DNA from: Melioribacteraceae bacterium | GTDB lineage: Bacteria; Bacteroidota; Ignavibacteria; Ignavibacteriales; Melioribacteraceae | NCBI GenBank assembly: GCA_027030245.1 | Contig: JALVFE010000022.1 | Location: 39,148-91,815 of the forward strand | Direction of reading: 5' to 3' | DNA: 52,668 nt | Shown: in pieces, positions 1 through 8,806 of the stretch | Position numbering within the stretch: the stretch's first letter is position 1 | Layout of the letters: every line of letters starts with the position of its first letter | Translations under genes and position numbers: made by a program | The notes under the pieces: model-generated | Databases searched by the model: none | What the model was told of the DNA's origin: nothing | The model's input: the letters and a program-made list of their open reading frames with translations, nothing else

Positions 1-464
1 TTTGTGACATTCGTATCAAAAAATTCGCATAAAGTCGGAATCCCGTTTTCAATTGCCATGCTTGCCGGACCTTTCGCCGGATCGATTCCCAAAACTTTAA
101 TATTTTTTTTCGCAAAATACTTAAGCATGTAACCGTCGTTACTTGCAATTTCTATTACAAAACTGTTCTCATTCAATCTTCTGTTTTCTATTATTTGTCG
201 TGCGCTCGCTGCAAAATGATTTAACAACGTTTGGGAAACGGATGAATAATACGGATAGTCTTCTACATAAAGCTTTTCGGGATCGACTTCATCCTTAAGT
301 TGTAAAAGTTTGCAGTCGTTACAAAAAACAAGATCGAGCGGATATTTTTCTTGGTAAGTGTTAAGCTGTGTTTCTTTTAATAACACATCGGCTAAAGGGA
401 TTTCACCGAACGAAAAAATCAGTTCGAGATTTTCACTACCACAAGAACGGCAGTGTGGAGCCAT
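1..464 (-). CDS. Sugar C-methyltransferase, SAM-dependent (partial, 3' end outside window)
   Basis: About 154 N-terminal residues are visible; the frame is open at the window edge. It begins with a zinc-ribbon-like Cys cluster (HCRSCG near residues 4-9, then CNDC further on), followed by a Rossmann SAM-binding segment reading VIEIASNDGYML and later VLGIDPAKG. This order (N-terminal zinc-binding domain, then methyltransferase) is that of the C-methyltransferases acting on NDP-4-keto-6-deoxyhexoses (TylC3/NovU type). The ATG at 462-464 is preceded by AAAGGG, a usable ribosome site. It lies 16 bases after the deacetylase gene and on the same strand as a sugar nucleotidyltransferase, so a role in making a branched or methylated surface sugar is inferred. 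The exact substrate cannot be read from the sequence. Confidence 0.85.
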   Translation of the reverse strand, partial: MAPHCRSCGSENLELIFSFGEIPLADVLLKETQLNTYQEKYPLDLVFCNDCKLLQLKDEVDPEKLYVEDYPYYSSVSQTLLNHFAASARQIIENRRLNENSFVIEIASNDGYMLKYFAKKNIKVLGIDPAKGPASMAIENGIPTLCEFFDTNVT

Positions 465-480
465 GGCTTATTCCCTTTTT

Positions 481-1131
481 TTAGATAGTTAATTTTCTTA
501 CGTAAAACGCTTCGGCATATTTTTCCGGAGCATTAGATTCAACACCTCTTATTCTCATGATGGATTTAAAAGTATCTTCCCCGAACCAAGGTTTGTTTTG
601 TTGGGAAACAAACATTCCGGTTATCAAATTTATTTTTTTGTCAACATAATTTTCTGACAAATGAACAAAAAAATTCGGCTGACCCAAATCTCCGTCGTAT
701 TTTACTATTTCATATTCCAAAATCAAATGATCTCGGAAAGTATTCCACGTCAATTCCGAAATTAATCTGTGATCTTGATGATAATCGTTTTTGTAATGAG
801 TAAAAATTATATCCGGTGAGAAATTTAATTTCAATTGCTCGAAATAGTTTTTAATTTCCCCACCGTTGTAAGGTAAAAATCCGTCTTTGAACGATAAGAT
901 ATCGACTTCGTGTTTGCCTGCACCGGTTAAGAATTGTTCCGCGCTTTGCCTGGCTTCTCTTTCCCGGACTTCTCCGGAACTGAAAACAACCCACTTGAAT
1001 TCCAAACCGGAATACGACTCGATTAATCTGAGAATTGTTCCTCCGCAGCCGATTTCTATATCGTCGGCATGCGCCCCGAGACAAAGAATCTTCAATCCGC
1101 TATCTTTTTTGTCGAAATTAATTTTCAGCAT
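481..1131 (-). CDS. PIG-L/LmbE family N-deacetylase
   Basis: 216 residues. The family's zinc-binding motif is present as HADD (residues 21-24, usually HPDD) after a hydrophobic strand, and the C-terminal HxDH motif is seen as HQDH. The family removes acetyl groups from N-acetylglucosamine-type sugars (mycothiol, GPI and antibiotic pathways, and bacterial surface sugars). It lies between a cytidylyltransferase gene and a sugar methyltransferase gene on the same strand with 14-16 base gaps, so they are probably one operon for nucleotide-sugar or polysaccharide modification. A cytoplasmic location is likely because there is no signal peptide. The family is certain; the substrate is inferred from neighbours only. 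Confidence 0.88.
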   Translation of the reverse strand: MLKINFDKKDSGLKILCLGAHADDIEIGCGGTILRLIESYSGLEFKWVVFSSGEVREREARQSAEQFLTGAGKHEVDILSFKDGFLPYNGGEIKNYFEQLKLNFSPDIIFTHYKNDYHQDHRLISELTWNTFRDHLILEYEIVKYDGDLGQPNFFVHLSENYVDKKINLITGMFVSQQNKPWFGEDTFKSIMRIRGVESNAPEKYAEAFYVRKLTI

Positions 1132-1145
1132 AAGTAAACTTATTT

Positions 1146-1925
1146 TTATTCATTATTCCAGACTTCCCACGGCTGCTCTCCCCTTGCATACATATCATCA
1201 AGAATTTGTTTGTCCTTAAACGTATCCATACATCTCCAAAATCCGTTGTACTTGTAACAGCCCAATTTGTTTTCTTTAATTAATCTTTGAAAAGGTTCAT
1301 TTATCAGTTCTTCGCCTTCGTGTAAATATTTGAAAATTTCGTTTCTGAAAATGAAAAAACCTCCGTTTATTCTGATTCCGGACTGTTCAATGTGTTTTAT
1401 TTCCTTAACGGAGTTATCCTTCGATACTTTCACAACGTGAAAACTGTATGTCGGTTTGATACATAAGAAATCAGCGACGTTTTTACTTTTCTTGAATTCG
1501 TTGATCATTTTATCTAAAGGTAAGTCGGATAAACCGTCGCTGTAATTAGCCATAAAAATTTTTTCGTCTTTCAGATATTTTTCCACCGCTTTTAATCTTT
1601 GCCCTATTGTCGTATGTAGTCCGGTATCGACAAAAGTAATTTTCCAATCGCTAATATCAGAGTGTAACAACTTTAATTTTTTTCCTCCTTCCGAAAAAAT
1701 AAAATCGTTCGTCATATACTCTTGATAATTCAGGAAATAATTTTTTATTGCATCGGCTTTGTAACCCAGACATAAAATAAAATCTTTGTGCCCAAAATGT
1801 GCATAATATTTCATTATGTACCATAAAATCGGTTTATTACCGACCGGAATCATCGGTTTGGGCAGGCTCTCGGAATATTCTTTTAATCTCATTCCCAATC
1901 CGCCGCAAAACAAAACTACTTTCAT
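1146..1925 (-). CDS. rfbF: Glucose-1-phosphate cytidylyltransferase-like sugar nucleotidyltransferase
   Basis: 259 residues, the usual length for RfbF. The nucleotide-binding loop GGLGMRL lies at residues 8-14, followed by the LPKPMIPVG and KPILWYIMK segments and a GYKADAIKNYF stretch, which match RfbF more closely than RmlA. RfbF joins CTP and glucose-1-phosphate to give CDP-glucose, the entry to CDP-dideoxyhexoses of O-antigens. It is the first gene of the minus-strand surface-sugar group, with a 209-base divergent spacer upstream. The middle of the protein is less typical, so another hexose-1-phosphate or CTP/UTP preference is possible. No dehydratase (rfbG) is visible in the window. Confidence 0.82.
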   Translation of the reverse strand: MKVVLFCGGLGMRLKEYSESLPKPMIPVGNKPILWYIMKYYAHFGHKDFILCLGYKADAIKNYFLNYQEYMTNDFIFSEGGKKLKLLHSDISDWKITFVDTGLHTTIGQRLKAVEKYLKDEKIFMANYSDGLSDLPLDKMINEFKKSKNVADFLCIKPTYSFHVVKVSKDNSVKEIKHIEQSGIRINGGFFIFRNEIFKYLHEGEELINEPFQRLIKENKLGCYKYNGFWRCMDTFKDKQILDDMYARGEQPWEVWNNE

Positions 1926-2134
1926 TTACAAAACCCGGTTTATTAACGATTATTAATTTGCGGTTGATTACAAACAACTGTCAAACAAAAAATTAAGAGA
2001 AGATTTATAGTCAAAATTAAAGTTGTTCACCTTATAAAATGAAACATATAAAATAATTTTCAAACTAACATCATTTTATATTATTTTTCCAAAAGTTTTA
2101 TAAATTGATACAGGTCAATTAATTATCAGTTTTT

Positions 2135-3028
2135 ATGCCAAACACGTTAGCACATATTGTAATAAACGGACCAAGCACCAAAGCCTTGGTAAACAAACCC
2201 GATTGGAAATGGATTTTATTGGGAACAATTATTCCCGATATACCTTGGATGCTTCAAAGGGTAATGAAATTAATTTACCCCGGAATTAACGGTTACGATT
2301 TGAGATTATATGTCATTGTTCAAGCAACGCTCTTTTTTAGTTTAATTCTCAGCTTTTGGTTTGCACAGTTTTCCGAATACCGGACAAAAACGTTTATCAT
2401 TCTCGGCGGCGGATCTTTGCTGCATTTATTGTTGGATGCCACGCAAAGAAAATGGGGAAACGGGGTTCATCTTTTTGCCCCGTTTGATTGGAATCTGTTG
2501 AACTTCGGATTTTATTGGCCGGAAAGTATTATAACTTATTTAATAACTATTCTGGGTTTGGTTATTGTCTTTGTATATAGAAAAGAAATATTTACGCTGA
2601 AAAGCGACGCAAAGCTAAACGGAATAAAATATCATTTAATCTTTCTGCCGGTTTTGTTGGTTTACTATTTTCTTCCGTTCTATTTTATGAGCAGTGCGGA
2701 AAATGCAGACAACCATTTCGTAAAGACGTTACGGAATTATGAAAACAGAACCGGCAAACACATCGAATTTGACCGGAGAAATGTTTTTAACGAAAAAGGA
2801 AATCTTTACATAGAAACTTTTGCCGACGAAAATATTAAACTTGATACGGATAGCAGATTAAGTGACGGAACTTATTCAATTAAAGGCTATTTCGAAAATC
2901 CCGGAACAATTAAGGTAACGGAATTTCATAAACACAACCCGTTATTTCGAGACGGAGCATCTTATTTAGGCTTGCTCCTTGTATTGCTGGCGTGGATATA
3001 TCCCGTAGCACGAAGGAAAATCAGTTAG
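2135..3028 (+). CDS. Membrane protein, YdjM-like putative metal-dependent hydrolase
   Basis: 297 residues. The N-terminus carries NTLAHIV and IIPDIPW, and then LLHLLLDATQ with HLFAPFDW. These conserved His/Asp positions next to membrane helices are typical of the YdjM/DUF457 family of inner-membrane putative hydrolases. About four to six hydrophobic helices are visible, plus a C-terminal helix near residues 275-292. Between them, residues about 190-275 form a hydrophilic, probably periplasmic, segment. The start at 2135 lacks a clear Shine-Dalgarno. The gene stands alone on the plus strand, divergent from the rfbF group. Its biochemical role is unknown; the family call rests on motif pattern only. 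Confidence 0.65.
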   Translation: MPNTLAHIVINGPSTKALVNKPDWKWILLGTIIPDIPWMLQRVMKLIYPGINGYDLRLYVIVQATLFFSLILSFWFAQFSEYRTKTFIILGGGSLLHLLLDATQRKWGNGVHLFAPFDWNLLNFGFYWPESIITYLITILGLVIVFVYRKEIFTLKSDAKLNGIKYHLIFLPVLLVYYFLPFYFMSSAENADNHFVKTLRNYENRTGKHIEFDRRNVFNEKGNLYIETFADENIKLDTDSRLSDGTYSIKGYFENPGTIKVTEFHKHNPLFRDGASYLGLLLVLLAWIYPVARRKIS

Positions 3029-3257
3029 CTCCGTTATTACGCTCGTTTATTTCTTCCACCATCATCATTTCCATTAGAAAATTTTGGAGCATCATTTCTT
3101 GCTTGGAATCAAGAGTTCTTATCATTACCACTTCTTGAAATTTTCTCGAAAAACTACCCTTTTTCTCTTTTTTATCCGATTTTCCAAAATTAATTTTAGT
3201 ATTTATTTCAGATAATAAAATAAATGCAGATGCTTCGGGTTCGTAATAAATTTTCAT
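3021..3257 (-). CDS. Small hypothetical protein
   Basis: A 78-residue frame, Lys/Glu/Met-rich, with no membrane segment and no motif I recognise. It overlaps the convergent membrane-protein gene by 8 bases. Its upstream sequence has only a weak purine stretch (GAG about nine bases before the ATG). It is kept because it fills most of the space between two genes and its composition is protein-like, with an acidic/Met-rich C-terminus. It may still be a chance frame. Conservation in relatives would decide it. Confidence 0.35.
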   Translation of the reverse strand: MKIYYEPEASAFILLSEINTKINFGKSDKKEKKGSFSRKFQEVVMIRTLDSKQEMMLQNFLMEMMMVEEINERNNGAN

Positions 3258-3430
3258 TTTCTACTCATTTTATTTCAAAATCACAGCTATTATCGGTATC
3301 ACGAAAAATTCTTTAAGAAAATTTTTTTTTCATGTGATTTATATTACAACATTCCTTATATTTGGGTTGTAAATTAAAGTGAAGGAATTACAGAATCTTT
3401 TTCCTTTAGATTTGTTTCCTTCTTACCAAA

Positions 3431-3465
3431 AAAGCCTTAAGACAAACGTCTTAAGGCTTTCTTTT
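3431..3465. terminator. Intrinsic terminator, probably bidirectional, after pepD
   Basis: A perfect 13-base stem (3431-3443 with 3448-3460) closes a 4-base loop AAAC. Read on the minus strand it ends GGCTTTTTT, a strong U-run about 60 bases after the pepD stop. Read on the plus strand it is followed by CTTTTT, so it can also end a plus-strand transcript. No annotated gene ends on the plus-strand side, which raises the question of a small RNA there. Confidence 0.85.
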
Positions 3466-3522
3466 TATGCTAAATTTGATGTTATAGCCATATAGTAATA
3501 TTTAGCTATAGTTTATATTTCT

Positions 3523-4983
3523 TTATTTTTTCGCCAATTTTTTCAGTAATCCTTTCAACAAATCATAAAATTTAGCAACATCTTTTATATTCACTTTTTC
3601 GTCCGGCGAATGTGCACCGAGAATTGTGGGACCGAAAGAAATCATATCCAAACCCGGATATTTTGAACCGAGCAATCCGGTTTCCAATCCGGCATGGATT
3701 GCTTTGATTTCCGGTTCTTTCTTAAATAATTTTTTATAAACTTCCTTGGAAAGTTTGAGTAACGGCGAATCCATATTCGGTTTCCAACCAGGATATCCGT
3801 CGCCAATTGATACTTTTGCTCCAGCTAATTTAAAGATTGCCGAAACGCTTGCAGAGATGTTGTCTTTCGCGCTTTCAATGGAACTTCTTTGACTTGTTCC
3901 AACCGTAAGCTTTTTACCGTCCATTGAAACCGTCGCAAGATTTGTGGAAGTTTCAACCAAATCGGGAATATCCGCGCTCATTGCAATCACACCGTGCGGT
4001 AATGCAACGATAGTATCAATTACTTTTTTCTCAAAATCATTTTTAAATGCTTTTGAAAACTTGTCGTTCAATTTTTTGACTTTAATTTCCAAACCCGGAT
4101 CGGCTTTCCCGAATTCGAGCAAAGAATTTTTCACAAATTCCTTAACTTGTTTTCTCAGTTTATTAATATCATTGGGATTAACAAGCAAAACGGCTTCCGC
4201 TTCGCGGGGAATTGCGTTTCTTAAAGAGCCGCCTGTAATTTGTGCAATCTGGAACGGGAATTCCAATTTGTTCAAAAGATAACCGAGCAATTTAATTGCG
4301 TTTGCACGACCTTGATGAATATCGAGTCCCGAATGCCCGCCTTTTAATCCTGTTACCAAAACTTCAACCGGTTGATTTCCGCTTTTTGCTCTCGTCCATT
4401 GGATATCGAAAATGCCAACAGTGTCCTGACCGCCCGAGCATCCGACGTAGAAAACACCGTCTTCTTCGGAATCCATGTTCAACAATATTTTTCCGCTTAT
4501 AAAATTCTTTTTAAGAGCGCTTACTCCCGTCATTCCGGTTTCTTCGTCAACGGTTAACAACAATTCAAGCGGACCATGAACGGCTTTCGGGTCTAATGCC
4601 GCAGCCATACCGGCAGCAACACCAATTCCATTATCGGCGCCCAGGGTTGTTCCTTCCGCCGTAATCCAGCCGTTTTCCCTTTTTATTTTTATTGGATCGT
4701 TTTCAAAATCGTGTTTGGTACCTTTGTTTTTCTCGCATACCATATCCAGATGCCCTTGCAGAACGACAACCGGACTTTTCTCGTATCCTTTCGTTGCGGG
4801 AACAGAAATAACGAAATTTCCCGCTTTATCTTCTTTATATTTGAAACCGTGTTTTTTTGCCCATTCCCTAACCCACGCTCTAATTTTCTCTTCTTTTTTC
4901 GAAGGACGCGGAATTTGGGTGATTTCGTAAAAATGTTCCCAAACAAGTTTGGGTTCCAAACCTTTAATTGCTTCTTTTGACAT
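3523..4983 (-). CDS. pepD: Aminoacyl-histidine dipeptidase (Xaa-His, beta-Ala-His dipeptidase)
   Basis: 486 residues, full length for the PepD branch of peptidase family M20/M28. Metal-site motifs are visible: GHLDMV (His78, Asp80), GADNG (Asp117), DEETG (Glu147-Glu148) and a late AHSPDE. The inserted dimerisation/lid domain contains the GGHSG motif. The enzyme splits dipeptides, including Xaa-His, in the cytoplasm and supplies amino acids from peptides. The ATG is preceded by AAGGAG with good spacing. It is 40 bases downstream of the YchF-like gene on the same strand and is followed by a strong terminator, so it is probably the last gene of that transcript. Confidence 0.95.
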   Translation of the reverse strand: MSKEAIKGLEPKLVWEHFYEITQIPRPSKKEEKIRAWVREWAKKHGFKYKEDKAGNFVISVPATKGYEKSPVVVLQGHLDMVCEKNKGTKHDFENDPIKIKRENGWITAEGTTLGADNGIGVAAGMAAALDPKAVHGPLELLLTVDEETGMTGVSALKKNFISGKILLNMDSEEDGVFYVGCSGGQDTVGIFDIQWTRAKSGNQPVEVLVTGLKGGHSGLDIHQGRANAIKLLGYLLNKLEFPFQIAQITGGSLRNAIPREAEAVLLVNPNDINKLRKQVKEFVKNSLLEFGKADPGLEIKVKKLNDKFSKAFKNDFEKKVIDTIVALPHGVIAMSADIPDLVETSTNLATVSMDGKKLTVGTSQRSSIESAKDNISASVSAIFKLAGAKVSIGDGYPGWKPNMDSPLLKLSKEVYKKLFKKEPEIKAIHAGLETGLLGSKYPGLDMISFGPTILGAHSPDEKVNIKDVAKFYDLLKGLLKKLAKK

Positions 4984-5023
4984 GACTTCTCCTTGGGTTG
5001 TGTAAAAATTATTTTATAAATTA

Positions 5024-6103
5024 TTAACTGTGTCTGATGTTCAGAATATCTCCGTCTTGAACAATGTAATCTTTCCCCTCCAGCCTCCAAACTCCCGCTT
5101 CTTTACATTTCGCAAACGATTTATATTTCATAAAATCATCGTAATGAACTACTTCGGCGCGGATAAATTTATTATAAAAATCGGTATGGATAACACCGGC
5201 AGCCTGTTGTGCCGTGTAATTTTTCTTTATCGTCCAAGCTCTCGTTTCGTCTTCACCAACGGTGAAAAATGATTGGAGTCCCAACACTTTGTAAGACGTT
5301 CTTAAAATCTTAGTGAGCGCCGATTCTTTTATTCCGTATTCTTCCATAAAAACCGCCTGATCGTCTTCATCTAATTTTGAAAGTTCGTATTCTATTTCGG
5401 CAGAGAAAGGAATGATTTCAAGATCATCGTAATTCAATTTTTTCTTTATCTCATCAATTATTTCACCGGAATTCTTTATCGCATTTTCATCCAAATTTAC
5501 GGCAACCGCAAGTGGTTTCAGCGTTAATAATTGATACCCCGAAAGCAATTTTTTTTCGTTCTCATCCAAATCCAACGAACGCAAAGGTTTTTCTTCGTTC
5601 ACATGAGCAAAGCATTTTTCGATTACAGCTAATTCCTTTACAAGTTTATCTTCTTTTCTTTTCTGAATATCTTTTTTCAATTTCTCAATCCGGTTTTCAA
5701 GGAAAGACATATCGGAAAAGAGAAATTCGGTTTCCAGAAATTCAATATCGCCGGCGGGATCGATACGGTTCAACGGATGCGGTACAGCAGCGTTTTCAAA
5801 CTGACGAATCACATAAAAAAGCGCATCGTTATTTTTTACATTATTCAAAAAAGCCGAAGTAATTCTTACTTTTCCGTCATCGGCAAGTCCGACACCCGGA
5901 ATGTCAAAAATTTCAATTGTTGCATTCACTTGTTTTTTAGGATTAAAAATTTGAGTAAGGTTATCCAATCTTTCATCGGGAACTTTTACGACTTCAACGC
6001 GTGCTTCTTCCCTGTATGTATGTTCGTCTTCTTGAATTTTGGCGAGTGTATTAAAAAGGAGTGTTTTCCCGGACGCTTGTAATCCTACTAATCCCAGTTG
6101 CAT
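5024..6103 (-). CDS. ychF: YchF/OLA1-like P-loop NTPase (DUF933/TGS domain)
   Basis: 359 residues, near the family's usual 363. It has Walker A GLQASGKT (residues 7-14), a DIPG G3 motif (67-70) and an NLDE motif (203-206). The last is the NxxE form that marks the ATP-preferring YchF/OLA1 group. A coiled-coil insert follows residue 130. The C-terminus has the YchF TGS domain, with the RAWTIKK, AAGVIHTDF and GKDYIVQDGD segments. Canonical YchF has NVGKS in Walker A; here it is ASGKT and the following switch region is also altered. It may therefore be a divergent paralogue rather than the ribosome-binding housekeeping copy. It lies upstream of pepD. Confidence 0.85.
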   Translation of the reverse strand: MQLGLVGLQASGKTLLFNTLAKIQEDEHTYREEARVEVVKVPDERLDNLTQIFNPKKQVNATIEIFDIPGVGLADDGKVRITSAFLNNVKNNDALFYVIRQFENAAVPHPLNRIDPAGDIEFLETEFLFSDMSFLENRIEKLKKDIQKRKEDKLVKELAVIEKCFAHVNEEKPLRSLDLDENEKKLLSGYQLLTLKPLAVAVNLDENAIKNSGEIIDEIKKKLNYDDLEIIPFSAEIEYELSKLDEDDQAVFMEEYGIKESALTKILRTSYKVLGLQSFFTVGEDETRAWTIKKNYTAQQAAGVIHTDFYNKFIRAEVVHYDDFMKYKSFAKCKEAGVWRLEGKDYIVQDGDILNIRHS

Positions 6104-6180
6104 AACAGACCACTTAGTTTGTAAATATTTGAATTGAAAATATAATTAAAATTTGAGGATTTTGGAGAGCCGTTGTTCCT

Positions 6181-6504
6181 TTATTCGAAATCCGTTATTA
6201 TTTGTGTATGCAGAGCTATTTCTTCCAATACAGACGAGACTCTGAGACATTCTGTTAATTCACCGCTAAAGACAACGGCTTTTCCTTTTGTATGAACTTC
6301 GAAAGCAAGGTTCCTTGCTTTTTCGAAACTGCAATGAATTGCCTTGATAAGCTGATTAATCACTTCGTCGAAAGTATGCCAATCATCATTAAATAAAATT
6401 ACTCTTGCCGCAAGACCGGTGGTAGTTTCGGTTTCCGATTCCGGTTTAACAAACCCGTCCGGCAAGTCTTCCGCAAATAAAACAGATTTCCGTATCATAT
6501 CCAT
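6181..6504 (-). CDS. clpS: ATP-dependent Clp protease adaptor ClpS
   Basis: 107 residues. It has a flexible N-terminal tail of about 33 residues, then VILFNDDWHTFDEVI containing the ClpS signature NDD (residues 39-41). Further on come the helix with AxxxAFEVHTKGKAVV and a C-terminal strand. ClpS binds the N-domain of ClpA/ClpC and delivers proteins with destabilising N-terminal residues (N-end rule). No clpA/clpC or clpP gene is next to it in this window. It is divergent from the bifunctional nuclease gene, sharing an 86-base AT-rich promoter region. The sequence is somewhat divergent but the fold-defining motifs are in place. Confidence 0.9.
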   Translation of the reverse strand: MDMIRKSVLFAEDLPDGFVKPESETETTTGLAARVILFNDDWHTFDEVINQLIKAIHCSFEKARNLAFEVHTKGKAVVFSGELTECLRVSSVLEEIALHTQIITDFE

Positions 6505-6590
6505 AACTTATAGTTGCAATTAAAAATAATTTTTTGATTATATTATACTCTAAATAAAAATAAATTTTTTTAAAAAATTTACATAAAGAA

Positions 6591-7199
6591 GTGGAAAAAG
6601 TACAAGTAGAAATATTAGGATTGTCGTCAAGCCCATCGGCCGGCGGAGCGTATGCGTTATTATTGAAAGAAACATACGGCATAAGAAGATTGCCGATAAT
6701 TATCGGTTCTTTCGAAGCCCAATCGATTGCGTTGGAAATAGAAGGAATTAAACCTCCGCGACCGTTAACGCACGATTTAATGAAAAACTTAATAGATAAT
6801 TTGGGCGGTACTGTTAACGAAATAATAATAGACGAACTGAAAGAAAATACATTTTACGCAAAGATTGTCATTGAAATGTCCGGAATAACCAACGAAATAG
6901 ATGCCCGACCGAGCGACGCGATTGCATTGGCGGTAAGAACAAACGCAACTATATTCGTTGCCGAAGATGTAATGAAAGCGGCGGCGTTTGTCCCTTCGGG
7001 AGAAGAAGCCGAAGGAGAAATGGAAGAATCGTTTGATATTTCACCCGAAGAAAATGAAATTTCATCCCAACCGAAATCCAAAGAGACTAAAATTGCTTCG
7101 TTGATGAGCAAACTAAGAGAAGCGGTGGAAAAAGAAGATTATGAAAGAGCCGCGAAATTAAGAGACGAGATTAACAGACTAAAAGGCAGTACCAACTAG
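6591..7199 (+). CDS. Bifunctional nuclease (BFN/DUF151) with C-terminal UVR motif
   Basis: 202 residues from a GTG start. Residues 1 to about 140 are a BFN domain, with the LPIIIGSFEAQSIA and RPLTHDL segments followed by RPSDAIALAVR, all typical of DUF151. After an acidic linker (140-165), residues about 170-200 form a UvrB/UvrC-type coiled motif (LREAVEKEDYERAAKLRDEI). BFN proteins have RNase/DNase activity in plants and are widespread but poorly characterised in bacteria. The UVR motif suggests a protein-binding surface like that used between UvrB and UvrC or on McsA/Clp proteins. It ends exactly where the convergent DUF2851 gene ends, with no bases between the stops. Confidence 0.9.
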   Translation: MEKVQVEILGLSSSPSAGGAYALLLKETYGIRRLPIIIGSFEAQSIALEIEGIKPPRPLTHDLMKNLIDNLGGTVNEIIIDELKENTFYAKIVIEMSGITNEIDARPSDAIALAVRTNATIFVAEDVMKAAAFVPSGEEAEGEMEESFDISPEENEISSQPKSKETKIASLMSKLREAVEKEDYERAAKLRDEINRLKGSTN

Positions 7200-8684
7200 T
7201 TACTCGAAAACAATTTTCCCGATTTCACATTCAAGGCATTTATCTTTTGAACAGTAACTTCTGAAAAGCTCAATCATACCTTGAGCAAAAATGGTTCTTT
7301 TTTTGTAACCGTCTAAACCTATTGCTTCGGAAACGTCTCTCACAATTTTGTTATCAGATTTTTGAGTATATAATTGGTAAATTTTCAATGTCCGTTTTGC
7401 CAAATCCGCTTTCCCGAAAACTTCAAAATATACATATAAGAAAGGTAGAACGATATTCACAACAATTTCGTCCGCGCGTGAAGCTCCGATAAAATATTTA
7501 ATTTTCTCTTTTGCGGGTTTTGAAAAGATAAAATGTTCCGACCAATAACCCTCGGATTTCACAATAAATAACGAGCGCACCGAATTTATCAATACGCGGT
7601 CGCTTCTTATTTCCTCGAATTTCTTAATTAATTTGGGGATTAAGTCTTCATAAAGCAAAGCGTATAACAACCTTGCCCCGCCCGCAATTCTGATAGTAGG
7701 GAAATTCTGTGGCCGGTTATTAAGAAAATGCCATTGTGTTTCGCTTAAAGTTTCACTATCGTAAAATTCTTTAATCTTTGCCCACTTCTCCGAAAGTTCT
7801 TTTTCATACTCGTCAGTTTCATTTTCCGGTAATTTATCTACATCGTGTAACAAACCCGCTACATTGAACAAAACCGATTCATACAATTTTATTTTATCTT
7901 CTTCCCCGGCATCAATCTTTTTTATGAACTTAATATTTACGTATTTAGATAGTTTAAGCATCGGGGATTTATTTTTCGAGTAACCCAAAGCCTCGAACAT
8001 CAACTCGTAAAACATTTGTTGCCAGACGTCAGCGGTTTTGAAATCGTTATATGTGAATTCCCTTTCTCTGAATTGTTTGGAAAGCTCATAACGAATAACA
8101 GGTTCGGCAATTTGGTTTTCTTCAAGAAAAACCAATTCTTTCAGCCTGTCGAAGATTCTTTTGCTTTTTTTATTAAACCTTTCGATCCCCAGTTTAACTA
8201 CAAAATCTTTTTTCGTTTTAAATCGTACCTCGTTGCTAAGCGAAGCGCATTTGATACTTTTAATTCCGGTCGGTTTAATATTCTTAACATTCTCGAACAG
8301 TTCTTTGGCTACAGCCGGATCCACAAAATTCTTAACACTTAAATTCGGCACTTTTCTGCCGGCTTTGGTAAAAACGTAATGCTGCTTTTGATTATTGGTA
8401 AAAGAAACATGCAGAATCACTTTATTATACTTACTGTCGATATTGTGTCCGTGTCTTTTCCAATCGTGATAATCCAAATCAATCTCAACATCGCCCACAT
8501 AGGTTAATTCTCCGATTTTCAATCTGCAATGTTGAAAATCCGGACCGGCGCTGTTTTCATTGTAAACCCCGGGGTCAAGAACGGTAATTGAATTATGATC
8601 GTATGTTCTCAGAGGTTTTATAAAAGATTGGTTTTTCCAAATTTCGTGAAGGTATTTTTCATAAAGCTTTCCGGATGGTTCCAT
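7200..8684 (-). CDS. DUF2851 family protein
   Basis: 494 residues, the usual size for this Bacteroidota/Chlorobi family of unknown function. Family-typical segments near the N-terminus include YLHEIWKNQSF, NSAGPDFQHC, VGDVEIDLDYHDWKRHGH and an ILHVSF strand. The C-terminal part is helical and ends with a Cys cluster (CSKDKCLECEIG), a possible metal site. It is soluble, with no signal peptide. It lies 122 bases downstream of pyrF on the same strand and may be read from the same transcript or from its own promoter. The function is unknown; the N-terminal Asp/His pattern could be a nuclease-like metal site, but that is only a guess. Confidence 0.85.
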   Translation of the reverse strand: MEPSGKLYEKYLHEIWKNQSFIKPLRTYDHNSITVLDPGVYNENSAGPDFQHCRLKIGELTYVGDVEIDLDYHDWKRHGHNIDSKYNKVILHVSFTNNQKQHYVFTKAGRKVPNLSVKNFVDPAVAKELFENVKNIKPTGIKSIKCASLSNEVRFKTKKDFVVKLGIERFNKKSKRIFDRLKELVFLEENQIAEPVIRYELSKQFREREFTYNDFKTADVWQQMFYELMFEALGYSKNKSPMLKLSKYVNIKFIKKIDAGEEDKIKLYESVLFNVAGLLHDVDKLPENETDEYEKELSEKWAKIKEFYDSETLSETQWHFLNNRPQNFPTIRIAGGARLLYALLYEDLIPKLIKKFEEIRSDRVLINSVRSLFIVKSEGYWSEHFIFSKPAKEKIKYFIGASRADEIVVNIVLPFLYVYFEVFGKADLAKRTLKIYQLYTQKSDNKIVRDVSEAIGLDGYKKRTIFAQGMIELFRSYCSKDKCLECEIGKIVFE

Positions 8685-8806
8685 CTTCTGCCTCTTGCTT
8701 CTTTCTGATAAACGAATTTACAGTACCATCAGAAGCGTAAAACTTTAATAAACTCAGGTTATATTCCTAAATTAATTTTTTTAAGATAAAAATCCTAATA
8801 AAATTT

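Noticed and set aside
887-1219. 110-codon open frame antisense to the deacetylase gene
   Set aside because: It lies opposite a gene with clear family motifs and has no ribosome site or recognisable protein pattern; it is a shadow frame.
1952-1984. TTGACA (minus strand) as the -35 box for rfbF
   Set aside because: No acceptable -10 sequence is found at 16-18 bases from it, so a promoter cannot be supported.
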